Positions 37,420 to 45,358 of a stretch of DNA of 64,000 nucleotides are shown here, in pieces; within the stretch, counting starts at the first letter, position 1, and each line of letters begins with the position of its first letter. Position numbers and translations under genes: made by a program. The stretch is from Psychroflexus sediminis (GTDB lineage Bacteria; Bacteroidota; Bacteroidia; Flavobacteriales; Flavobacteriaceae), in the NCBI RefSeq assembly GCF_900099815.1, contig NZ_FNCW01000001.1:67933-131932 (forward strand). Direction: 5' to 3'. Under the pieces are notes generated by a model. The model saw nothing but the letters and a program-made list of their open reading frames with translations. It made no database searches and was not told the origin of the DNA.

Positions 37420-38353
37420 CAGGATTAGACGATTTTATGTAGTTTCTAGCGAAAACTTCATCGGCTTTCATCGCTTTTATCAAGGCTTCCAGGCCATCAA
37501 ATTTCACTTCACTCCGAATGCGTTTAAGCAACTGAATGTGCAAATGTTTTCCGTATAAATCCATGTCCATATCAAAGAAGAAGGTTTCTATGCTCCGCTC
37601 TTGTCCCCCTACCGTAGGATTTGTGCCAATGTTCATCATTCCAAAATACTTATCACCATCAATCACCGAGGCCACCACGTAAACGCCTTCTTTGGGAATA
37701 AGCTTATAGGATTCTTCAATCTTGAGATTCGCCGTAGGATAGCCCATATTTCTTCCCAGTCCTTTTCCTTTGATGATGTCGCCAGAGAGGAAAAAAGGTC
37801 TGGAAAGGTATTCGTTTGCTTTTTCGAGATCACCTTCCTCAAGAGATCTTCTTATTTTGGTGGAACTCACCGCGACATCCTCGATATCCTGCTTTGAAAT
37901 CTCATGCACTTCAAAATTGAATTCTTTTCCGAAGGCTTTCAGATCCTCGATATCTGCCGTTCTGTTTCTTCCAAAATGGTGGTCGTAACCAATGACTATT
38001 TTTTTGGCATTCAATCCTTTTACCAGAATCTCTTCCACGTATTCTCTGGCGGTGAGCCTTGAGAATTCTAAGGTAAAGGGATGAACAATAAGATGTTCCA
38101 GGCCGGTTTCCTCCAGGATCAATTTTCGTTCTTCGATGGTATTGATCAATTTCAAGTCTGAACTTTGCTGCAATACCATTCTCGGGTGAGGATAGAAGGT
38201 AAGAAGAGCCGTTTGGAGAAGTTCCTGGTCTGCGGTATCTACAAGACGCTGAATAATTTTTCTATGCCCGAGATGTACACCATCAAAAGTACCGATGGTG
38301 ACCACTGTGGGGATTGTAGAATCGAATTCTGAAACACTGTTATAAATCTTCAC
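37412..38353 (-). CDS. ribF: Bifunctional riboflavin kinase/FAD synthetase
   Basis: Makes FMN and FAD. The N-terminal adenylyltransferase domain has VVTIGTFDGVHLGHRKII and GYDHHFGRNRTAD; the C-terminal kinase domain has GRNMGYPTANLKI, EGVYVV and the late LRSEVKFDGLE-type segment (here IRSEVKFDGLEAL). Length 313 is normal. Six bases after pth. Confidence 0.97.
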   Translation of the reverse strand: MKIYNSVSEFDSTIPTVVTIGTFDGVHLGHRKIIQRLVDTADQELLQTALLTFYPHPRMVLQQSSDLKLINTIEERKLILEETGLEHLIVHPFTLEFSRLTAREYVEEILVKGLNAKKIVIGYDHHFGRNRTADIEDLKAFGKEFNFEVHEISKQDIEDVAVSSTKIRRSLEEGDLEKANEYLSRPFFLSGDIIKGKGLGRNMGYPTANLKIEESYKLIPKEGVYVVASVIDGDKYFGMMNIGTNPTVGGQERSIETFFFDMDMDLYGKHLHIQLLKRIRSEVKFDGLEALIKAMKADEVFARNYIKSSNPDE

Positions 38354-38359
38354 CTAAGT

Positions 38360-38983
38360 CTATTTTCCGTTAAAGTTGTTCATCGTATTTTGAATCCCGG
38401 CCGTTCCGAATGAAAGAATCAATTCGGCTGAGGTCTCCAGGCGTTCTTTGAGTATTTTCTGTTCTTCCGGGCTCCATTCGCTCAGGACATAATCTATCTG
38501 ACGGCCTTTAGAAAACTCATCGCTTATGCCAAACCTAAGTCTGGGGTAAGTCGTGGTTTGGAGCAATTCCTGAATACTCTTCAGGCCATTATGCCCGCCA
38601 TCACTTCCTTTGGGCTTGAGCCTTAGAGTTCCAAAGCTTAAATTGAGGTCATCTGTAATTACCAGTAAATTTTGGATGGCGATATTTTCTTTTTCTAACC
38701 AGTAGCGTACGGCTTTGCCGCTAAGGTTCATGAATGTAGTCGGTTTGATAAGTATAAACTTTCGGCCTTTAAAATTGAAGCTGGTTTTATCTCCATAGCG
38801 ATCTGCTTCAAAACCGACCTCTCTTTTTTCGGCTAACTCATCCAAAATCTTAAATCCAATATTGTGCCTCGTATTTTCATACTTTGGGCCTGGATTACCA
38901 AGTCCCACAATCAAAAACTTCTTCATAGGGTCTTTTTCTTCTGTTTTGTTTTTGGATAAAAGCCTGGCAAAAAAAGGTCTCAT
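38360..38983 (-). CDS. pth: Peptidyl-tRNA hydrolase
   Basis: Recycles peptidyl-tRNA. The core starts [22 protein letters not shown] (read in parts), with the catalytic His in NTRHNIG, then [17 protein letters not shown] and [13 protein letters not shown] 20-residue N-terminal extension before MKKFLIVG is common in Flavobacteriia; the internal Met is the alternative start. Confidence 0.96.
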   Translation of the reverse strand: MRPFFARLLSKNKTEEKDPMKKFLIVGLGNPGPKYENTRHNIGFKILDELAEKREVGFEADRYGDKTSFNFKGRKFILIKPTTFMNLSGKAVRYWLEKENIAIQNLLVITDDLNLSFGTLRLKPKGSDGGHNGLKSIQELLQTTTYPRLRFGISDEFSKGRQIDYVLSEWSPEEQKILKERLETSAELILSFGTAGIQNTMNNFNGK

Positions 38984-39003
38984 TTACTTTTTTTGTAAAA
39001 ATA

Positions 39004-39034
39004 AAAAAGCATCCTGAAAAACAGGATGCTTTTG
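39004..39034 (-). terminator. Terminator after rplY
   Basis: A perfect 11-bp stem (AAAGCATCCTG at 39006-39016 with CAGGATGCTTT at 39022-39032) around a 5-base loop, followed on the minus strand by a T-run. It lies between rplY and pth. Confidence 0.88.
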
Positions 39035-39054
39035 GATAATTATAAATCTAAGAT

Positions 39055-39732
39055 TTATCCTTTGTTTTCATTAGAAGAATCTTCTCCACCTTCAGCTGTA
39101 TTTTCTTCGCCTTCAGTACCTTCAGCTCCTTCTTCTCCTTCTAGTGTTTCATCTTCTTCTTCGTCTTCATCAACACCGATGAGTGAAACGTTTCTGGAAG
39201 TTCTGACCTGACAAATCACTGTATTGTCCGGGTGCATGATTCTGTAATCTTCACTAGCCACTGCTGTAACGTATAATTTCTGTCCAATTTTAAGTGGAGT
39301 CACGTCTGCAACGATATAATCTGGAAGATTTTTAGCAAGACCTTTTACAGTCATACGTCTTAAGTTAAATCTCAAAACACCACCATTTTTCACACCTTTA
39401 GGAATGCCTTCAGAGTGAACAGGGATTTCCATAGTGATCTCTTGTCCTTCGTGGAATTCATAGAAATCAATGTGCAGAATTTCATCTGTCACAGGGTGGA
39501 ATTGAATGTCTTGAAGTACAGCATTGGTCTTGTTGCCGTTAAGGTCAACAATGACAGTGTGTACATCGGGAGTGTAAATCAACTTGTTGAAAGACACTAC
39601 TGGCGCAGCAAAATGCACGATATTATCCCCCCCGTAAATAACGCAAGGGACCTCTCCAGCATTACGTAAGGCTTTCGTAGCTTTCTTGCCTACGCTTTCT
39701 CTTTTAGATCCTTTGATCGTAATCGATTTCAT
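39055..39732 (-). CDS. rplY: 50S ribosomal protein L25/general stress protein Ctc
   Basis: 225 residues: an L25 5S-rRNA-binding domain ([35 protein letters not shown]) and a TL5-type C-terminal beta domain, ending in a strongly acidic low-complexity tail (about residues 186-225, [17 protein letters not shown] onward). The tail is common in this phylum. It follows prs by 22 bases. Confidence 0.96.
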   Translation of the reverse strand: MKSITIKGSKRESVGKKATKALRNAGEVPCVIYGGDNIVHFAAPVVSFNKLIYTPDVHTVIVDLNGNKTNAVLQDIQFHPVTDEILHIDFYEFHEGQEITMEIPVHSEGIPKGVKNGGVLRFNLRRMTVKGLAKNLPDYIVADVTPLKIGQKLYVTAVASEDYRIMHPDNTVICQVRTSRNVSLIGVDEDEEEDETLEGEEGAEGTEGEENTAEGGEDSSNENKG

Positions 39733-39754
39733 AAAAAAATTAAATTAAATTAAA

Positions 39755-40696
39755 CTACATTAAAAACTTACCGCTGATGGATTTGTTGTAATGGACGGCT
39801 TTCATCACATCGGCAAACAAATCGGCACAGCTAAGTACTTTTATTTTGGGACTGTCTTTTTTCAACGGAATGCTATCCGTAACAATCAATTCTTCTAGTT
39901 TGGACTCCTGGATTTTCTCATAGGCTCCTCCAGACAAAACCGGATGAGAACAAATCGCTCTTACGCTTTTTGCACCTCTTTCCATCATCAGGTTAGCCGC
40001 ATGCGTCAAGGTTCCTGCCGTATCTACCATATCATCGGCCAGGACCACATTCTTTCCGGTCACATCACCAATCAATTCCATATGAGAAATCTTATTGGCT
40101 TTCGCTCTTTGTTTGTAACAGATCACCACATCGCTCTCTAAAAATTTAGAATAGGCATAAGCTCGTTTAGAGCCACCCATATCTGGAGAGGCAACAGTGA
40201 GGTCATCTAATTTCAGGCTTCTCAAATACGGTAAAAACACAGTAGAAGCATATAAATGATCCACGGGTTTTTCAAAAAAGCCCTGGATTTGATCAGCATG
40301 AAGATCCATAGTGATAATCCTTGTGGCTCCTGCGGTTTCCAGCATTTTAGCGACCAGTTTGGCAGCGATCGGAACTCTTGGCTTATCTTTTCTGTCCTGT
40401 CTTGCCCAGCCAAAATAAGGCATAACTGCCGTAATATGTCTGGCCGAAGACCGCTTGGCGGCATCCAGCATCAAAAGCATTTCCATCAAATTGTCTGAGT
40501 TTGGAAACGTAGAGCCAATAATAAAAACACGGGACCCGCGTACACTCTCCTCAAAGGAAGGCTGAAATTCACCGTCGCTAAAATGCATGGTATTCACATT
40601 TCCTAAGGGGATACCATAGGATGCTGCAATAGACTTAGCTAATGAAGTACTTTGGGAACAAGCAAAAATTTTTGCGACTTTTTCTACGTCTGCCAT
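39755..40696 (-). CDS. prs: Ribose-phosphate pyrophosphokinase
   Basis: Makes PRPP from ribose-5-phosphate and ATP. Seen: FSDGEFQPSFEESVRG, PYFGWARQDRKDKPRVPI, the flexible-loop region, TMDLHADQIQGFF and the PRPP loop VLADDMVDTAGTL. Length 313 is normal. The order prs-rplY-pth is conserved widely. Confidence 0.97.
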   Translation of the reverse strand: MADVEKVAKIFACSQSTSLAKSIAASYGIPLGNVNTMHFSDGEFQPSFEESVRGSRVFIIGSTFPNSDNLMEMLLMLDAAKRSSARHITAVMPYFGWARQDRKDKPRVPIAAKLVAKMLETAGATRIITMDLHADQIQGFFEKPVDHLYASTVFLPYLRSLKLDDLTVASPDMGGSKRAYAYSKFLESDVVICYKQRAKANKISHMELIGDVTGKNVVLADDMVDTAGTLTHAANLMMERGAKSVRAICSHPVLSGGAYEKIQESKLEELIVTDSIPLKKDSPKIKVLSCADLFADVMKAVHYNKSISGKFLM

Positions 40697-40736
40697 AACT
40701 AATTGACCTTTTGAGGGATATTCGATTTATGGATTG

Positions 40737-40744
40737 CAAATTTA
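40737..40744 (-). promoter_or_regulatory. Bacteroidota -7 box for prs
   Basis: The complement reads TAAATTTG followed by C, matching TAnnTTTG, 41 bases before the prs start. Confidence 0.5.
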
Positions 40745-40808
40745 GATAAATAATTCAAGTTGGATGTAAATAAGACCGATATTTTCTGCAAGGAAACAAA
40801 TAATTTTA

Positions 40809-40816
40809 TATTTTTG
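40809..40816 (+). promoter_or_regulatory. Bacteroidota -7 box for tRNA-Leu
   Basis: TATTTTTG followed by C matches TAnnTTTG. It lies 12 bases before the first base of the tRNA, a fitting distance for a tRNA promoter. Confidence 0.6.
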
Positions 40817-40828
40817 CACTTCCAAAAT

Positions 40829-40910
40829 GCCTAGGTGGCGGAATTGGTAGACGCGCTGGATTCAAAACCCAGTATCTTACGATGTGCGGGTTCGATTCCC
40901 GCCCTAGGTA
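40829..40910 (+). tRNA. tRNA-Leu (anticodon CAA)
   Basis: 82 bases folding as a class II tRNA. The acceptor GCCTAGG pairs with CCTAGGT, A73 is at 40910, the D-arm is GGCGGAATTGGTAGACGC, the anticodon loop is TTCAAAA (CAA), there is a variable arm (ATCTTACGAT), and the T-arm is GCGGGTTCGATTCCCGC. CCA is not encoded. The base pair closing the anticodon loop is A-C rather than a Watson-Crick pair. Confidence 0.97.
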
Positions 40911-40912
40911 CA

Positions 40913-40938
40913 AAGCCTTCCTTTCGGAAGGCTTTTTT
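40913..40938 (+). terminator. Terminator after tRNA-Leu
   Basis: The stem AAGCCTTCC / GGAAGGCTT (40913-40921 with 40926-40934) is followed by T-run. This hairpin recurs with the tRNA end at 41026-41047 and 42071-42092. Confidence 0.9.
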
Positions 40939-40980
40939 ATTTTCATCAAAATACTTCGAGCCCAACTTACGTATGGGTAC

Positions 40981-41008
40981 GACCTGCCTTCCAAGGAACG
41001 CAGGCAGG
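40981..41008. repeat. Dispersed GC-rich palindromic repeat, third locus
   Basis: Core 40983-41008 is identical to the core at 36070-36095 (CCTGCCT ... AGGCAGG), preceded by GA. Here it is joined directly to a copy of the tRNA-Leu 3' end (TTCCCGCCCTAGGTAC at 41009-41024). Confidence 0.9.
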
Positions 41009-41052
41009 TTCCCGCCCTAGGTACAAAGCCTTCCTATCGGGAGGCTTTTTTT
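41009..41052 (+). repeat. tRNA-Leu 3'-end plus terminator, copy 2
   Basis: TTCCCGCCCTAGGTAC at 41009-41024 repeats the T-arm/acceptor 3' strand of the tRNA, and AAGCCTTCC TATC GGGAGGCTT repeats its terminator with one change that keeps a G-T pair. The following ~45 bases resemble those after the real tRNA and again run into GACCTGCCT (41089-41097). The repeat period is about 110 bases. Confidence 0.85.
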
Positions 41053-41118
41053 ATTAAAATATTCAGAAATACTTTATATAGGTGTTCGACCTGCCTAAGT
41101 TCAATGGAAGGTAAATAC

Positions 41119-41158
41119 TCGCCCTAGGTTAAAAGTCTTCGATCTTTTCGAGGGTTTT
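41119..41158 (+). repeat. tRNA-Leu 3'-end plus terminator, degenerate copy 3
   Basis: CTCGCCCTAGGTTAAAAGTCTTC is a mutated copy of the tRNA end and terminator arm (read as CTCGCCCTAGG then TTAAAAGTCTTC), about 108 bases after copy 2. A GAGGGTTTTTT tail keeps the terminator look. Confidence 0.65.
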
Positions 41159-41456
41159 TTGATTTAAAAATGATCTAATTTTAATTTAACGAAGCTCGGG
41201 AAAGCTCTCACTTGGTACTCAATATCTCCGAGAGGACGAAGGTATTTTTGAGTTAGATGAGAATTTTAATTATTTCCAGGTGATTATACTTAGTTAAAAA
41301 TACAAAGCAATTGGTTATTAATGGTTCACTATGATGATTTTTAATAATAAAATTTATTTGTGATTTTAAAAATAATTTTACTTTTACGCTCGTTGAAAAA
41401 ATGAACAATTTCAATCATCAAAAACTAACAAATCTTACTAATTCAAAATTTAAATT
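41159..41456. other. A+T-rich gap between tRNA tail repeats and small lipoprotein
   Basis: Bases 41169-41218 form the left copy of a ~50-base direct repeat (right copy 42018-42068) whose end CTCTCACTTGGTAC is a worn version of the tRNA 3' end. The remaining ~240 bases are A+T-rich with no reading frame I can support; they probably carry the lipoprotein promoter. Confidence 0.5.
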
Positions 41457-41891
41457 ATGAAAAGAATTATTTTACTAATTGCTGTTGCATTTGTTTTCTC
41501 TACTAGCTTAACAAGTTGTGGAGTAATGTTTGGAGGAAGTAAATACCAAGGGACTATTATTGCAAAAGACCATCCAGATGCAGACATCTATGTTGATGGC
41601 CAAAAAATAGGAAATGGAACAGCAACTAAATTATTTGCTAGAAACAAACCATTGGTTGTAACCTTAGAAGAAGAGGGTTGTGATTCTCAAACCTTAACCT
41701 ATAATAAATCATTCAGAACAGGAAACTTTATCTTAAGTGCTCTTACCTGGGGAATAATAGGAATCGGAGTTGACTTAGGAACAGGAGCTTCTTATCAGCC
41801 TGATCACAATGGAAACAACAATATAGATAAATTAAGCACAAATAACTTCACTTTCAATGCAGATTACTCCAGGTGCAAAAAACCTGAATAG
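41457..41891 (+). CDS. Small lipoprotein with PEGA-like segment
   Basis: 144 residues. The signal peptide ends in the lipobox SLTSC (Cys20). The body has KDHPDADIYVDGQKIGNG, which resembles the P-x-A-x-I-Y-V-D-G core of PEGA domains, then a hydrophobic LSALTWGIIGIGVDLGTGASY segment (read in parts) that may sit in the membrane. No function is assigned. It lies alone between two direct repeats ending in tRNA-Leu-like tails. Confidence 0.8.
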   Translation: MKRIILLIAVAFVFSTSLTSCGVMFGGSKYQGTIIAKDHPDADIYVDGQKIGNGTATKLFARNKPLVVTLEEEGCDSQTLTYNKSFRTGNFILSALTWGIIGIGVDLGTGASYQPDHNGNNNIDKLSTNNFTFNADYSRCKKPE

Positions 41892-42335
41892 GGACTAAAA
41901 CTATTATAAAGTAGATTTTAATTGCTCGATTATAAATTTTAAGCCGTTTCGAGGGCTTTTTTCATCTAATTCGATCTTTGATAAACAAAATTGACGAAGA
42001 ATTTAGTAACTAATTAAATGACTATTTAATTTTTATTTAATGAAGTTCAGGCAAGCCCGCCCTAGGTACAAAGCCTTCCTTTCGGAAGGCTTTTTTCTTT
42101 TCAAGGATTTCCCTTTGTCTTTTATTTTGATTTTGCTCCAGTTAACTTTTATGGTTAACGGTACATTTCTTTATGTCTAAAGTTAACTTTTAACATCCAG
42201 CCTGATGAGGAACATAAACTGAAGTTGAAAAGAAAGTTTTAAGCTTAAAGATTAATCTGAAAAAGAGAATGGATATCTAGGTTTAGCTTTAATTTTAAAA
42301 ACTATACTTTTAACGATGTAGCCACAAAATAAACT
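41892..42335. other. 444-base gap with repeat and terminator copies
   Basis: Contains a short terminator for the lipoprotein (AAGCC / GGCTT at 41941-41958 with T-run), the right copy of the ~50-base direct repeat (42018-42068), and a tRNA-Leu 3'-end plus terminator copy (42056-42093). After 42100 it is A+T-rich leader before the next gene, with TTAACTTTTATGGTTAAC near 42137 as a small palindrome-like element. Confidence 0.5.
42054..42096 (+). repeat. tRNA-Leu 3'-end plus terminator, copy 4
   Basis: CCCGCCCTAGGTAC (42056-42068) and the hairpin AAGCCTTCC TTTC GGAAGGCTT (42071-42092) are identical to the end of tRNA-Leu and its terminator, about 1.16 kb downstream of the real tRNA end. Confidence 0.9.
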
Positions 42336-43037
42336 ATGCGTAGTCCAAAAGCTTTAGAAAAATTAGCAGTTGAAAAATATCTAAAAGCATCCAATCAATC
42401 CTTTGAAATTGAAGAATTTGAATCTCCTGATTTCATTTTAAAAGGAAAAGGGAATAAAATCGGATGTGAAGTGACTGAATTCTATACTGATTATGCCTCA
42501 AAAGGATCAAGTTTAAAAAAACGGGAGAGCTTTTTAAATGAATTACATCAAAAAATAAGGGTGAAATTAGTTGAGCTATTTCCTTATGGTTATGACTTTA
42601 CGATTAATTATAATTCTATAGTTTCTAAAAGAACTTCAATTGAAGTAGAGGTAAATACAGTTAGTTTAAGCGTAAGTGAAAATATTGAGTCTGAATTAAT
42701 AGACGAGCCTTCCACAAATATTAGTCGGATATCTATTCGAAAAATTGGTAATTTTCCTACTCGAATATCATCTTTTATAGCTTCAGATTACACTCCGCCT
42801 AAAGTTGAATGGTTTATACCTATAATAAAAGCTAAAACAGAAAAAATAAAAAAATGGAATGAAACATATGATCGAAAATGGCTTGTAATTTCTACTGGAT
42901 TATCAAGTTCAGGTGATGTATCGCTAAGGCACATCAGGAATATTGAGAAATTAAAATCAGCATATTGGGATAAAATCATAATTATCGATATCAATTTTGC
43001 CGATTACGTGGAAATCAACTCAAACTCCAATAAATAA
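42336..43037 (+). CDS. Hypothetical protein, PD-(D/E)XK nuclease-like
   Basis: 233 residues, no signal peptide or membrane segment. Near the N-terminus Glu13 in a helix, then SPDFILKGKGNKIGCEVTEF (Pro31-Asp32 and Glu45-x-Thr47) reads like the PD-(D/E)XK nuclease core with Thr in place of Lys. The middle is beta-rich, and a late HIRNIEKLKSAYWDKIIIID resembles the terminal strand-helix of such folds. No homologous family is recognised with certainty. It stands alone next to the tRNA-Leu repeat region. Confidence 0.7.
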   Translation: MRSPKALEKLAVEKYLKASNQSFEIEEFESPDFILKGKGNKIGCEVTEFYTDYASKGSSLKKRESFLNELHQKIRVKLVELFPYGYDFTINYNSIVSKRTSIEVEVNTVSLSVSENIESELIDEPSTNISRISIRKIGNFPTRISSFIASDYTPPKVEWFIPIIKAKTEKIKKWNETYDRKWLVISTGLSSSGDVSLRHIRNIEKLKSAYWDKIIIIDINFADYVEINSNSNK

Positions 43038-43171
43038 TCCTAATTAAGGGATATTAGTAAAAATATCTGAAATACAAAAGATTCCTTCAGGATTGAAAAT
43101 CATAACTTTTATACATCCTCTAACAGGCTTTCTGACTTTATAATCCTAAATTAGTACATAAAACAGCTCAT

Positions 43172-44179
43172 ATGAAAGCGATAGGATTTAAGGAAAATTT
43201 AGACATAGAAAACAAAAATGCACTGCAGGATATCGAGATGCCAAATCCCGAAGCCAAAGGCAGGGATCTTTTGGTAGAAGTGAAGGCGATCTCTGTGAAT
43301 CCTGTCGACTATAAAATCAGAAAAAACAGAACACCTGAGAATGACGAGTGGGAAATCATCGGCTGGGATGCCGCAGGAATCGTCAAAGAAGTGGGAGAAG
43401 AGGTGTCTCTTTTCAAGGTGGGGGATGAGGTCTGGTATGCCGGAGAGTTGAAACGGCAGGGAAGCAATGCCCAATTTCAACTGGTGGATGAGAGAATCGT
43501 AGGTAAAAAGCCGACCAGCCTGTCCTTCGCCGATGCTGCTGCACTGCCTTTAACATCGCTAACCGCCTGGGAAATGCTTTTTGACAGGGTGCAGGTGGAT
43601 AAAGAAGATGCGAATAAAAGTATTTTGATTGTTGGCGCTGCGGGTGGCGTGGGATCAATCATGGTGCAGCTGGCGAAAAAACTTACCCAATTGAAAGTCA
43701 TTGGGACCGCCTCGAGAGAGGTCACTAAAAACTGGCTCAGGGAATTGGGAGCAGATGTCGTGATCGATCACAGTAATAAATTAAGTGAAGAATTTAAAAA
43801 AGAAGAGCTTCCGGAAGCAGATTACGTCATCGGCATCAATGCTACCGGAGAACATTTTGAGGAAATCGTAAAAGTGATTAATCCACAAGGGAAGTTTGGA
43901 TTTATCGACGATCCTAAAGTGATTAATGCCACCTCTTTCAAGCCGAAATCGGTTTCCATTCATTACGAACTGATGTTTACCAGGTCTTTATTTCAAACTC
44001 CGGATATGATCGAACAGCATCATATTCTCAATAAGGTGTCTGAACTGGTGGATGATGGAAGCCTTAAAACCACCAAGGGGAAACATTTTGGAACTATAAC
44101 TGCTGAAAACCTGAGAAAAGCTCACCAACTGCTGGAGTCTGGCAAAGCCAAAGGCAAAATTGTATTGGAAGGGTTCTGA
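43172..44179 (+). CDS. Zinc-type alcohol dehydrogenase-like (MDR) protein
   Basis: 335 residues of the medium-chain dehydrogenase/reductase superfamily: an N-terminal GroES-like domain (VEVKAISVNPVDYKIRK, VGDEVWYAG) and a Rossmann domain with VGAAGGVGSIMVQLAKK. There is no catalytic-zinc cysteine set, so it is quinone-oxidoreductase-like. Substrate unknown. Confidence 0.9.
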   Translation: MKAIGFKENLDIENKNALQDIEMPNPEAKGRDLLVEVKAISVNPVDYKIRKNRTPENDEWEIIGWDAAGIVKEVGEEVSLFKVGDEVWYAGELKRQGSNAQFQLVDERIVGKKPTSLSFADAAALPLTSLTAWEMLFDRVQVDKEDANKSILIVGAAGGVGSIMVQLAKKLTQLKVIGTASREVTKNWLRELGADVVIDHSNKLSEEFKKEELPEADYVIGINATGEHFEEIVKVINPQGKFGFIDDPKVINATSFKPKSVSIHYELMFTRSLFQTPDMIEQHHILNKVSELVDDGSLKTTKGKHFGTITAENLRKAHQLLESGKAKGKIVLEGF

Positions 44180-44252
44180 TAACCGCAATAGCAAACTAAA
44201 ATTTTATCAATTCGTAATGACCTTGCAATAAATCCTATTAAAATTTAAAATA

Positions 44253-45254
44253 ATGAACACTACCAAAACTATCAACTTAAAGAACAGACCCAAAGGAAAA
44301 CCTGAACTCTCTGACTTTGATTTTACAACTTCAGAAGTCTCAGAACTCAAAGACGGTGAAGTCTTACTTCAACTGACTTACGTATCCGTAGACCCGTACT
44401 TAAGGGGCAGAATGATGGATGCTGAGTCTTATATAGAGCCTTTTGAACTCAACAAACCTATTGTTTCCGGTTGCGTGGCCGAAGTGCTGGAGTCCAAAGC
44501 TTCTGACTTAAGTACTGGAGATTTCGTCACAGGGATGCTGCAGTGGAAAGAACAGCAAGTCGCAAAGGCCGACAACCTGAAAAAAGTAAATCCGGATCAG
44601 GCGCCGTTTTCTGCCTATCTTGGGATTCTTGGTATGACAGGGCTTACCGCTTATTTTGGACTTACCGATATCGGAAAACCCAAAGAAGGCGAAACACTGC
44701 TCGTTTCAGGAGCTGCAGGCGCAGTGGGAACTGTGGTTGGACAAATCGGGAAGATATTTGGAATGCGTGTGATTGGTATTGCGGGGACCGACGAAAAAAT
44801 AGAGATGATTACATCTGATTTTGGTTATGATGAAGGCATCAACTACAAAACCACCGAAAACATGAAGCAGGCCATCGCCAAAGCCTGCCCGGATGGAGTG
44901 GATGTCTACTACGATAATGTAGGTGGAGAAATTTCAGAAGCTGTGCTTTATAACATCAATAAGTTCTCTCGAACGGTCGTTTGTGGTGCCATTTCGGTTT
45001 ATAACAAAACGGAATTACCTAAAAGCACCAGCGTACAGCCATTTTTGATTAAAAAGAGTTCGTCCATGAAGGGCTTCGTCATCTTCGATTACAAAGACAG
45101 ACACCCTGAAGGAATTCAACAGTTAGCAGAATGGCTTCAAAACGGAAAACTTCATTATGAGGAAACCATACAGGAAGGATTTGACAACATCCCGCAGGCT
45201 TTTTTAGACCTCTTTGAAGGTAAAAACAAGGGGAAAATGCTGGTTAAGGTTTAA
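44253..45254 (+). CDS. NADP-dependent oxidoreductase (MDR, leukotriene B4 dehydrogenase/CurA-like)
   Basis: 333 residues. The N-terminal RPKGKPELSDF and VSVDPYLRGRMMD are the family signature; the cofactor site is VSGAAGAVGTVVGQIGK and later YYDNVGGEISEAVL. Members reduce double bonds of alkenals or curcumin-like enones. It follows another MDR gene, 73 bases apart. Confidence 0.93.
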   Translation: MNTTKTINLKNRPKGKPELSDFDFTTSEVSELKDGEVLLQLTYVSVDPYLRGRMMDAESYIEPFELNKPIVSGCVAEVLESKASDLSTGDFVTGMLQWKEQQVAKADNLKKVNPDQAPFSAYLGILGMTGLTAYFGLTDIGKPKEGETLLVSGAAGAVGTVVGQIGKIFGMRVIGIAGTDEKIEMITSDFGYDEGINYKTTENMKQAIAKACPDGVDVYYDNVGGEISEAVLYNINKFSRTVVCGAISVYNKTELPKSTSVQPFLIKKSSSMKGFVIFDYKDRHPEGIQQLAEWLQNGKLHYEETIQEGFDNIPQAFLDLFEGKNKGKMLVKV

Positions 45255-45358
45255 GCAGCTGATGAGTTTGCGAGCCTGTGAGTCTTTGAGTGAAATCTAT
45301 GCCTATTACCAATTGTAACTCAAGATCTCGATACACTCGGCCTGACAAAAAATTAGAT

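Noticed and set aside
39026-39211. Ser-rich plus-strand frame opposite the rplY tail
   Set aside because: It is the complement of the Glu-rich acidic tail of L25 and has no independent support.
40835-41127. Open frames across tRNA-Leu and its tail copies
   Set aside because: They read the tRNA and repeat DNA; no gene is supported.
41009-42096. A CRISPR array or second tRNA gene
   Set aside because: Copies are few, uneven in spacing and match only the 3' part of tRNA-Leu; no full tRNA or spacer pattern is present.
45255-45358. Possible repeat (TGAGTTTGCGAGCC ... GTGAGTCTTTGAGTG) after the second MDR gene
   Set aside because: The short matches are imperfect and do not recur elsewhere in the window.
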